Assembly: GCA_937872165.1 (NCBI GenBank)
Contig: CALMOR010000105.1
Coordinates: 4,039 to 19,242 of the forward strand
Origin: an uncultured Burkholderiales bacterium
GTDB taxonomy: Bacteria; Pseudomonadota; Gammaproteobacteria; Burkholderiales; Burkholderiaceae_D
Length of the DNA stretch: 15,204 nt
Direction of reading: 5' to 3'
Shown here one piece after another: positions 1 to 5,890 of the stretch. The first letter of the stretch is position 1; the number at the start of each line of letters is the position of its first letter. The notes beneath the pieces were generated by a model. The model ran no database searches and had not been told where the DNA came from. It worked only from the letters and a program-made list of their open reading frames with translations. Both the position numbers and the translations under genes were made by a program.

Positions 1-618
1 CTGCGCGACGACTGCGATGCCGTTGCGTTCGCCCCAGACGACGAGCTGTTCCCGTGCGGCGGCACGAAACGTGTCTCCCGCAGCCAGCAGCACCGTCCGA
101 CCTCCGGCCTGAAGGTGCTTCGCGAGCTTGCCTATCGACGTCGTCTTGCCGGCACCGTTGACTCCGACGACCATGACGACGACCGGAGCGGACGGATGGA
201 GCGGGTCTCGCGTGGTGTCGAAGTCCTTTTCCAAAGGAGAAAGAAGCTCCGTCAACAGCTGGCCGAGAACGGCCTTCAGCTGCGCACCATCGTCGATCGC
301 CTCTCTTTTGGCGCGAAGCCGCAATTGTTCGATGAGGTAGGAAGTCGCCTCGACACCAGCATCGGCCATCAACAGCGCGGACTCGAGTTCTTCGAAGAGC
401 GCCTCGTCGACCTTGGTGGCGACGAACAGACCGGCGATGCCGCTGCCGGTCTTCGCAAGCCCGCTTCGGAGTCTTTCGAGCCAGTTGCGTCGTGGCGCCG
501 ACTCGGCGTCGGCGACGACCGCCGGATTCGGTATCGTCGACGCTCCGACGTCGGGCTGCCGATCGGCAACCGGCGCGGAATCGTCCGGCGCTTCGGAGCG
601 CTTGCAGAATTTGAGCAG
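1..618 (-). CDS. ftsY: Signal recognition particle receptor FtsY (partial; 3' end outside window)
   Basis: This is the membrane-associated SRP receptor GTPase, which docks ribosome-SRP complexes at the Sec translocon. Read leftward, the frame shows the helical N domain (NWLERLRSGLAKTGSGIAGL, then VDEALFEELESALLMADAGV), the P-loop GVNGAGKTTSIGKLAK and the G2 segment DTFRAAAREQL. It then leaves the window in frame, so the later G motifs are not seen. The 5' end is unresolved: the frame is open back to a stop at 889-891, yet no ATG, GTG or TTG lies between 372 and 891. The end given (618) is an in-frame CTG beginning L-L-K-F-C-K-R-S-E-A, which resembles a usual FtsY start but lacks a Shine-Dalgarno sequence. 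An acidic, proline-rich stretch before the N domain would be a short A domain. The gene is divergent from rsmD. The family call is firm; the start is a guess. Confidence 0.88.
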   Translation of the reverse strand, partial: MLKFCKRSEAPDDSAPVADRQPDVGASTIPNPAVVADAESAPRRNWLERLRSGLAKTGSGIAGLFVATKVDEALFEELESALLMADAGVEATSYLIEQLRLRAKREAIDDGAQLKAVLGQLLTELLSPLEKDFDTTRDPLHPSAPVVVMVVGVNGAGKTTSIGKLAKHLQAGGRTVLLAAGDTFRAAAREQLVVWGERNGIAVVAQ

Positions 619-749
619 GGGTTCGCGGGAGATGCCGGGGCTGCCGCCAGGCGCCCCGCGATGGCCGTTCGATAGCCCGATGGGAGCGGGGCGACGGGGA
701 CGACCGGGCGGAACTCTAACATCGGCCTCGTGGGCCAGGATGGCATCAC

Positions 750-1361
750 ATGTCGCAGAACAAGGGCCGGAGCCGCGTCCGGGCCGGCGCAGTCCGCATC
801 GTCGGCGGCCGCTGGAGACGGACCGTCCTCGAAGTGGTCGACAGCCCCGGTCTACGCCCGACCACCGATCGCGTGAGGGAGACGCTCTTCAACTGGCTGA
901 CTCACGCGTTCGGCGGTGATCTGGAGGGGCGCTCCGTGCTCGACCTCTTCGCCGGGACGGGCGCCCTCGGATTCGAGGCTGCCTCGAGAGGTGCCCGGCG
1001 CGTCGTCCTGGTCGAATCCAATACGCTGGTTTCCCGGCATCTCGAGCGCGTGCGGACAAGGCTGGCTGCGACCGAAGTGGCGGTGCAGACCGGCGACGCT
1101 CTGCAATCGGCGACGCGGTACCGGAAGAACGACGAGCGCTTCGACGTGATCTTCGTCGATCCTCCGTTTCATGGAGGGTGGGTGGACCGGATCCTTCCCC
1201 TGGCGGTGCCGCTCTCCGCACCAGGAGGATTCATCTACGTGGAGACGGAAGTCGCGCTCTCTCCGTCGCTCCTGTCCTTACACGAACTGGAGATCTATCG
1301 GGCGGACAAAGCGGGGGAGGTGTTCTATTATCTGCTGCAGCGCAAAAAAAACGATTGTTGA
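750..1361 (+). CDS. rsmD: 16S rRNA (guanine(966)-N2)-methyltransferase RsmD
   Basis: RsmD transfers a methyl group from S-adenosylmethionine to N2 of G966 in the 30S head during ribosome assembly. The 203-residue product has the family's landmarks in order: RIVGGRWRR near residue 16, RPTTDRVRETLFNWL at 36-50, the SAM-binding glycine motif DLFAGTGALGFEA at 65-77 and the catalytic DPPF at 137-140. The length is normal for the family. The ATG at 750 is preceded by CAGGA with about 9 bases between. The gene leads a rightward cluster with coaD (11 bases downstream) and a ferredoxin gene, and starts divergently from ftsY. Its last codons lie in a run of eight A residues (1344-1351), where a -1 slip would enter the coaD frame without meeting a stop. 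Confidence 0.96.
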   Translation: MSQNKGRSRVRAGAVRIVGGRWRRTVLEVVDSPGLRPTTDRVRETLFNWLTHAFGGDLEGRSVLDLFAGTGALGFEAASRGARRVVLVESNTLVSRHLERVRTRLAATEVAVQTGDALQSATRYRKNDERFDVIFVDPPFHGGWVDRILPLAVPLSAPGGFIYVETEVALSPSLLSLHELEIYRADKAGEVFYYLLQRKKNDC

Positions 1362-1372
1362 GGAGACTCCCC

Positions 1373-1861
1373 ATGTTGGTAGCCGTCTATCCGGGCACGT
1401 TCGACCCGCTGACCCGAGGGCATGAAGATCTCGTGCGCCGCGCAGCGAAGTTGTGTCACAGGCTTGTCGTCGGCGTTGCCGACTCGCGCAACAAGCGGCC
1501 GTTCTTCACGCTGGACGAGCGGGTCGACATCGCCCGCGAAGTCCTTTCCCACTACCCCAACGTGACGGTCGCGGGGTTCTCGGGCCTGTTGAAGCACTTC
1601 GTCGAGGAGCACGACGCCACGATCGTCATTCGGGGACTCCGCGCCGTTTCCGACTTCGAGTTCGAGTTCCAGATGGCCGGGATGAACCGGTATCAGATGC
1701 CCTCGGTGGAAACCGTTTTCCTTACGCCGTCCGACCAGTACATGTTCATCTCGGGGACCATCGTTCGGGAGATCGCCCTGCTCGGCGGGGACGTCTCCAA
1801 ATTTACCTTCCCTTCGGTCGAAAAGTGGCTCAAGCAGAAGGTCCAACGCCCGCAGACATGA
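1373..1861 (+). CDS. coaD: Phosphopantetheine adenylyltransferase CoaD
   Basis: CoaD catalyses the fourth step of coenzyme A synthesis, joining ATP and 4'-phosphopantetheine to give dephospho-CoA. The 162-residue product matches the family's usual size. It starts with the nucleotidyltransferase signature YPGTFDPLTRGHEDL, a TxGH-type motif in which TRGH is seen. IRGLRAVSDFEFEFQMAGMNR follows in the middle, and the C-terminal nucleotide-binding ISGTIVREIALLGGDVSKF. The ATG at 1373 is preceded by AGGAG at 1361-1365, which overlaps the rsmD stop, so translation is probably coupled. A longer in-frame opening starting at 1178 lies inside rsmD and is rejected as a start because the protein family begins at the MLVAVYPGTFDP segment. 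Confidence 0.97.
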   Translation: MLVAVYPGTFDPLTRGHEDLVRRAAKLCHRLVVGVADSRNKRPFFTLDERVDIAREVLSHYPNVTVAGFSGLLKHFVEEHDATIVIRGLRAVSDFEFEFQMAGMNRYQMPSVETVFLTPSDQYMFISGTIVREIALLGGDVSKFTFPSVEKWLKQKVQRPQT

Positions 1862-1901
1862 CCCCGCTGCGGCGAGGTCGTAGAAGCCATGGGGAGCTTC
1901 C

Positions 1902-2165
1902 ATGGCGTTGATCATCACGGACCAGTGCATCAACTGCGACGTGTGCGAGCCGGAGTGCCCGAACGGGGCGATCTCCATGGGTCAGGACATCTACGAGATC
2001 GATCCCCTCAAGTGCACGGAGTGCGTCGGCCACTTCGACCGGCCCCAATGTCAGGTCGTCTGCCCCGTAGAGTGCATCCCGCTGGACCCGTTGTGGCAGG
2101 AAACCAACGATGAGCTGTCCGCCAAATTCCTCGATTTACAAAAAGAAGTCCGCGTTAAAGATTAA
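1902..2165 (+). CDS. yfhL: YfhL-type 2[4Fe-4S] ferredoxin
   Basis: This is a small soluble electron carrier with two [4Fe-4S] clusters, of the Allochromatium (Alvin)/YfhL type. Cysteines at residues 9, 12, 15 and 19 form the first CxxCxxCxxxC set. Cysteines 38, 41, 50 and 54 form the second, which carries the insertion CVGHFDRPQC that defines this subfamily; Cys58 is also present. A C-terminal helical tail follows, giving 87 residues. The start ATG at 1902 is preceded by GGGAG. It is the third gene after rsmD and coaD, a common proteobacterial neighbourhood. Its redox partner cannot be read from the sequence. The last dozen codons become AT-rich, and the stop codon lies inside a tandem TTAAAGA repeat (2155-2168), so the edge of the AT-rich block may cut into this gene's 3' end. 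Confidence 0.93.
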   Translation: MALIITDQCINCDVCEPECPNGAISMGQDIYEIDPLKCTECVGHFDRPQCQVVCPVECIPLDPLWQETNDELSAKFLDLQKEVRVKD

Positions 2166-2194
2166 AGATTATCTGTGCTTGGTTAATACCCGCG

Positions 2195-2214
2195 TGCCTA
2201 TCGTTTCATAGGCA
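2195..2214. terminator. Hairpin between convergent ferredoxin and HD-GYP genes
   Basis: TGCCTAT (2195-2201) and ATAGGCA (2208-2214) form a perfect 7-bp stem with a 6-base loop, in the 141-bp gap between two genes that end toward each other. No clear U-tract follows on either strand, so this is a weak candidate terminator. The rest of the gap is AT-rich, with a good AGGAGG at 2303-2308 on the minus strand but no well-spaced start codon after it. Confidence 0.4.
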
Positions 2215-2306
2215 ATGAGAGCTAGGATCCCTCATAGCTATGCAATAATCTTTCCTACGCCTCCAAGTCTCGAACCGCATTGCTATCAATCGCGAGTTCT
2301 TTCCTC

Positions 2307-4319
2307 CTAATATGAAGTACCTTCGATCGTCTCTAATAGTTTCTTCCTCGATGCAATCAAGGTATTCGATTGCATATCTGCGAATACACTAATGGAGTTC
2401 GATGACAAATCGATTCTATAACGTTCAAGCAAAGAGCAAAACGGTCTCAGGAGGTCCGGATCGAACTGTACACCACCTAATCGCACGATTTCTTGAATAG
2501 CTCTTTCATGCGTCCACGCACGCTTGTATGATCGGGCGTGGGTAAGAGCGTCATATACGTCCGCATAGGCGCACACTCGCGCAGATAACGGTATCTCTTT
2601 CCCACATGACTTAGTCGGATAACCGGCGCCGTTCCACCACTCATGGTGATGTCTGGCGATGTCAACCGCCATCATTAACGTTGGGTCATCTGAGCCTGAG
2701 AGGATCTGCGCCCCGACTTCCGTATGAAGACGCATCGCTGCCATTTCCGAGGCATCAAGCGGCCCCGGCTTTAGTAATATCACCTCATTGACAGCGATTT
2801 TTCCAATGTCGTGAAGTCGAGCGGCATGCTCGACTTGTACACAAAATGTATCGTCCATGCCAATAGCACGCGCCAGCATGCTGGCCAGATGGCCAACACG
2901 GTAGCAGTGCTGCCCCGTCTCGTCATCAAAGAATTCCGCTGCTATAGCCCAGTTCTCCGCAGTGTTAACCGCGTCAGTACGAATTTCGCGTCTGAGACTA
3001 GTCACTCGAAGTCGGGCCATATCTTCGTGAATCGCCGTTAGCTCCTCGTGTTTCGTTAAAACCCGTTGTTCGCTTTTATCCATGTCTGGTACAAGCCCAA
3101 CCACGTCGGTCGCGCTCAGCCAGTCCCTTACAGTACTAAACGGATCGATGCTCGTGCTTACGCTCACGTCCTGGCGCAACTCAGCGTCATCCCGCCTAGT
3201 TGCGAGCTGCCGGTAAAACTTGGCCTTTTTTACGCTTGTTGTAAATTCGACTAACTCTCGCGCAAACTTGAGACCCTCCGCCGCCAAGGACGGAGTGTCC
3301 GCGTTGCTATAAACCGTAATTAACGCTTGCAGGACAAAGTGGTGATACAAGCGTGTAGATTGACTTTCTTGATGTAACCGACCTAGGCGAGTTCGTCCGG
3401 CATTTGAATCTCCTAGTCCCCAATCACAGAGAGCCGCCGCAACAGTAAGAAGAGTCCTAATACGCGGGTTTTCTTCGTTCCCGATGCTAGCTAATGTTTC
3501 TAGAAAAAAGCTTTTTGCTTCTTCCGCTCTTCCGCAACCTACCAAATAAGCAACCCGAGATTTCTCAAAAAATGCTCTTCTTAGCGGACCCGATTCGGAA
3601 TTTAGATACTTCTGGCCTTCTTGAAGAAATCTGGAGGCTGAAGTAACGTCGCGCATTCGGTAAGCAGCAAATAAACCATTTGATGAACATTGAAGCTTTA
3701 GTGAGTTCGCGATGTCGGATTGGTCATCCAACTTAAGTATCTTATCCGCCATGGTTATTGCTTGGCGATAATGGCCCATCTCCTGGAGGACAACTATGAC
3801 ATTTGCAAGGCACGCTGCCTCCATCGTCTGGTTACCCATTTTTCTTGCCAACGTGACCGCCACCTCCAGATACTTCATAGCTGTAGCGAAGTCTGCCGTA
3901 TCGCAAAACTGGGCGCCGAGGATATTGGCGATCCGCCGCTGAGCGCCGAGGTCCGAATAGTCCTCGGCCTTTTGAGAGACGCTCTTACCGTAGTTAATAG
4001 CCAATGTTGATTGGCCTACCTCAAATAAATGCGCGCATACGCTGACAAGCAAGTCCGAATATTTTATAAAGGAATCTTTCTCAACTAGATTCAGAAGTTC
4101 GGAAGCTTGGTCTACAAGTTGGTTGAAATGGTCACCGGCGGCCGCCGCCAGCGCTTTATGTATTCGGCCCGCAAGCCGACGACGAGCGCTTTCTTCACCT
4201 GAGTGAAGGAGGCGGCTCTTATCGGGGCGCGTACGGGCACCCAACTCTCCAGGAACCATTGGACCTAAATGCAGGGGCCTTCCAAATTTGGGCATGACTT
4301 GTCGCAAGTTTCTTCCCAA
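2307..4319 (-). CDS. TPR-like repeat / HD-GYP domain protein, probable c-di-GMP phosphodiesterase
   Basis: A soluble 670-residue protein with no signal peptide or membrane segment. Residues about 60-370 are repeated helix pairs of TPR type (for example ANILGAQFCDTADFATAMKY at 131-150, then LANVIVVLQEMGHYRQAI). A charged, probably coiled segment follows at 412-450. An HD-GYP domain occupies about 455-640: H471, the HD pair in HDIGK (503-507), HTEVG (532-536), HHHEWWNGAGYP (557-568) and ADVYDALTHARSYK (586-599). All expected metal-ligand positions look intact, so hydrolysis of cyclic di-GMP is likely. No receiver or GGDEF domain is present, so the helical half is the probable sensor or partner-binding module. 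The start is uncertain: TTG at 4319, ATG at 4295 or ATG at 4259, the last preceded by AGGT. The gene is AT-rich compared with its neighbours and divergent from a leader-like peptide gene. Domain call firm; signal sensed unknown. Confidence 0.9.
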   Translation of the reverse strand: MGRNLRQVMPKFGRPLHLGPMVPGELGARTRPDKSRLLHSGEESARRRLAGRIHKALAAAAGDHFNQLVDQASELLNLVEKDSFIKYSDLLVSVCAHLFEVGQSTLAINYGKSVSQKAEDYSDLGAQRRIANILGAQFCDTADFATAMKYLEVAVTLARKMGNQTMEAACLANVIVVLQEMGHYRQAITMADKILKLDDQSDIANSLKLQCSSNGLFAAYRMRDVTSASRFLQEGQKYLNSESGPLRRAFFEKSRVAYLVGCGRAEEAKSFFLETLASIGNEENPRIRTLLTVAAALCDWGLGDSNAGRTRLGRLHQESQSTRLYHHFVLQALITVYSNADTPSLAAEGLKFARELVEFTTSVKKAKFYRQLATRRDDAELRQDVSVSTSIDPFSTVRDWLSATDVVGLVPDMDKSEQRVLTKHEELTAIHEDMARLRVTSLRREIRTDAVNTAENWAIAAEFFDDETGQHCYRVGHLASMLARAIGMDDTFCVQVEHAARLHDIGKIAVNEVILLKPGPLDASEMAAMRLHTEVGAQILSGSDDPTLMMAVDIARHHHEWWNGAGYPTKSCGKEIPLSARVCAYADVYDALTHARSYKRAWTHERAIQEIVRLGGVQFDPDLLRPFCSLLERYRIDLSSNSISVFADMQSNTLIASRKKLLETIEGTSY

Positions 4320-4347
4320 AGGTGTCTAGTTTTGACATGATGGGGCA

Positions 4348-4370
4348 GGGCGACCGATTTTTGGTCACCC
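4348..4370. repeat. Imperfect inverted repeat in divergent intergenic region
   Basis: GGGCGACC (4348-4355) and GGTCACCC (4363-4370) form arms with one mismatch around the 7-base spacer GATTTTT. It lies upstream of the HD-GYP gene and could be an operator half, or a hairpin in that gene's leader. Nothing in the sequence identifies the binder. Confidence 0.4.
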
Positions 4371-4371
4371 A

Positions 4372-4425
4372 CGTAAATACGCACGTGTTAGCTTGCCAGC
4401 GCGGACGTGCGTATCGTGTATTACG
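4372..4425. promoter_or_regulatory. Nested inverted repeat, candidate operator between HD-GYP gene and peptide gene
   Basis: ATACGCACGT (4377-4386) and ACGTGCGTAT (4405-4414) are perfect 10-bp inverted arms with an 18-base spacer. An outer pair, CGTAA (4372-4376) and TTACG (4421-4425), adds a second level: it is contiguous with the left inner arm and set off by six bases on the right. The element sits between two divergent start sites, so it is well placed to bind a dimeric regulator acting on both genes. No regulator gene is adjacent, and the role is inferred from symmetry and position alone. Confidence 0.55.
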
Positions 4426-4458
4426 GTTTAGGGAAAATCACTAATTTCTTGGGCCGAT

Positions 4459-4464
4459 TACAAT
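4459..4464 (+). promoter_or_regulatory. Possible -10 element for the small peptide gene
   Basis: TACAAT matches the sigma-70 -10 consensus at five of six bases and lies about 20 bases before the peptide ATG, implying a very short leader that would still contain the AGGAAA ribosome site. No convincing -35 hexamer sits 16-18 bases upstream, so it would need an activator or may be chance. Confidence 0.25.
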
Positions 4465-4484
4465 CCTTTCTTCTAGGAAATACT

Positions 4485-4577
4485 ATGCTTAACGACTATA
4501 TTGAGTGCGACATTTACGTAATCGACGACCTTACGCTCGCCGAAGTGGGTGGGGGTGTGGACGCTAATACGTTCTAA
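4485..4577 (+). CDS. Small peptide with double-glycine-type leader (30 aa)
   Basis: The open frame runs from ATG at 4485 to TAA at 4575-4577. AGGAAA at 4475-4480 gives a well-spaced ribosome site. The product is acidic (MLNDYIECD at the start) and contains DDLTLAEVGGG followed by only VDANTF. If cleavage follows G24, then V21, L18, I13 and I10 occupy -4, -7, -12 and -15, the hydrophobic positions of double-glycine leaders cut by C39-peptidase ABC exporters, and a hexapeptide would be released. It is divergent from the TPR-like/HD-GYP gene across a nested inverted repeat, and a strong hairpin follows 15 bases after the stop. Family knowledge suggests a secreted signal or bacteriocin-like precursor, but the tail is unusually short and no transporter is present in the window. 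It could also be a decayed gene. That it is translated is plausible; the role is inferred. Confidence 0.5.
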   Translation: MLNDYIECDIYVIDDLTLAEVGGGVDANTF

Positions 4578-4591
4578 ATTGCAGTAAAAGC

Positions 4592-4617
4592 GAACCTTGC
4601 TGCTTGCAGCGAGGTTC
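4592..4617. terminator. Strong hairpin between the peptide gene and ychF (probable bidirectional terminator)
   Basis: GAACCTTGCTGC pairs with GCAGCGAGGTTC across a two-base loop, giving about 12 pairs including one T-G wobble. It starts 15 bases after the peptide gene stop and about 80 bases beyond the ychF stop on the other strand. Reading leftward, it is followed by GCTTTTACTG, a short U-run; reading rightward the following bases are TCTCC. It therefore suits ychF termination best but may also end the peptide transcript. Confidence 0.55.
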
Positions 4618-4697
4618 TCCGGCTGCACTAATTCCAGTAGAACGTCTTTGCGCATCAATCTATAGATCGGCCCGAGGGCACGGAACTTTAGAGTGCA

Positions 4698-5789
4698 TCA
4701 AATATTGAACCGAAAGTGCATCACGTCGCCGTCCTTGACGGCGTACTCCTTCCCTTCCAGCCGCATCTTTCCTCTCTCTTTTGCGCCGGCCTCTCCTTTG
4801 CAAGTGACGAAATCCTCGTAAGCGATCACTTCCGCGCGGATGAAGCCGCGCTCGAAGTCGGTGTGGATCGCCCCCGCAGCTTGTGGGGCCGTTGCGCCGA
4901 GAGGTATGGTCCACGCTCTCACTTCTTTCTCGCCTGCCGTGAAGTAGGTCTGCAGTCCGAGTAGCGCGTAGCCCACCCGGATCAGGCGGTTGAGTCCCGG
5001 CTCCTCCAGTCCCATGTCGGCGAGGAAGACGGCCTTGTCCTCGTCGGGCAATTCGGCGATTTCCGATTCGAGAGAAGCGCAGATCGCGACCACCGGGGCT
5101 CCCTGAGCGTTGGCATAGGCCGTCAATCGGTCCAGCATCGGGTTGTCCACGAATCCGTGCTCCGAAACGTTCGCGACGAACATCGCCGGCTTGGCGGTGA
5201 TCAGACAGAGCGGCTTGATCAGCGCCTGCTCGTCGGCGTCGAGACCCAGCGCGCGCACCGGCTTCGCCTGATTCAGATGCGGCTCGACCTTCGCGAGCAC
5301 CGCCAACAGCTTCACCGCCTCCTTGTCGCCCCCGCGGGCCTGCTTCGTGATCCTGACGAAGGTCTTCTCGAGCGTGCCCAGATCGGCGAGGGCCAGTTCG
5401 GTCTGAATCACCTCGACGTCGGCCAGCGGATCGACCTTACCGGCCACGTGGATGACGTTGCTATCCCCAAAACAGCGGACAACGTTGACGATGGCATCGG
5501 TTTCCCGAATGTGTGCGAGGAACTGGTTGCCCAGGCCCTCCCCCTTCGAGGCCCCGGCCACGAGACCCGCGATGTCGACGAATTCGACGATCGCCGGCAT
5601 GATCCGTTCGGGCTTGGCGATGCCGGCCAGCTCCACGAGACGCGCGTCGGGCACTTCGACGACGCCGGTATTCGGCTCGATCGTGCAGAACGGATAGTTC
5701 TCGGCGGCGATCCCGGCCCGAGTCAATGCATTGAAGAGCGTGGACTTGCCGACGTTCGGAAGACCGACGATGCCGCAGCGGAGCGCCAT
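4698..5789 (-). CDS. ychF: Redox-regulated ATPase YchF (Obg/OLA1 family)
   Basis: YchF is a ribosome-associated P-loop NTPase of the Obg superfamily that prefers ATP to GTP. The 363-residue product has the family's standard length. It shows the P-loop GLPNVGKST (9-17), DIAGL (72-76) and, in place of the GTP-specifying NKxD, NVSE at 207-210, the change that explains ATP preference. His114 (NVIHVAGKVDP) matches a conserved YchF position. The C-terminal TGS domain begins near QTYFTAGEKEVRAW and ends MHFRFNI. The ATG at 5789 was chosen because MALRCGIVGLPNVGKST is the normal start; the frame stays open further upstream only because of high GC. No strong ribosome site precedes it. It lies 101 bases below the SCO gene, and the usual neighbour pth is not seen. 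Confidence 0.97.
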   Translation of the reverse strand: MALRCGIVGLPNVGKSTLFNALTRAGIAAENYPFCTIEPNTGVVEVPDARLVELAGIAKPERIMPAIVEFVDIAGLVAGASKGEGLGNQFLAHIRETDAIVNVVRCFGDSNVIHVAGKVDPLADVEVIQTELALADLGTLEKTFVRITKQARGGDKEAVKLLAVLAKVEPHLNQAKPVRALGLDADEQALIKPLCLITAKPAMFVANVSEHGFVDNPMLDRLTAYANAQGAPVVAICASLESEIAELPDEDKAVFLADMGLEEPGLNRLIRVGYALLGLQTYFTAGEKEVRAWTIPLGATAPQAAGAIHTDFERGFIRAEVIAYEDFVTCKGEAGAKERGKMRLEGKEYAVKDGDVMHFRFNI

Positions 5790-5890
5790 GGATGACTCGC
5801 ATTCAGGAAAACCCGCGATTCTATGCGAGCGTCCCTGCGCGGCCGGGCAAGTCGGCGACTCCGGCGTCCTGCTGAACGAACGCCCTTCCG

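Noticed and set aside
369..749. 126-codon leftward frame at the ftsY 5' end beginning MMPSWPTRPMLEF
   Set aside because: It is out of frame with the FtsY N domain and resembles no protein; it would matter only if a frameshift exists, as noted in the ftsY finding.
1884..1904. GAAGC/GCTTC inverted repeat and doubled CCATGG around the ferredoxin start
   Set aside because: The stem is only five pairs and weak; no basis to call a translational switch.
4332..4337. TTGACA, a perfect -35 hexamer on the plus strand
   Set aside because: No -10 element follows at 15-19 bases, and it lies beside the HD-GYP start rather than ahead of a rightward gene.
4337..4444. 35-codon rightward frame starting ATGATG upstream of the peptide gene
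   Set aside because: It has no ribosome site and its sequence is just a translation of the inverted repeats.
4473..4658. 61-codon leftward frame overlapping the peptide gene
   Set aside because: It starts at TTG-ATG without a ribosome site, runs through the strong hairpin and has no motif; the rightward frame has a ribosome site and a leader pattern.
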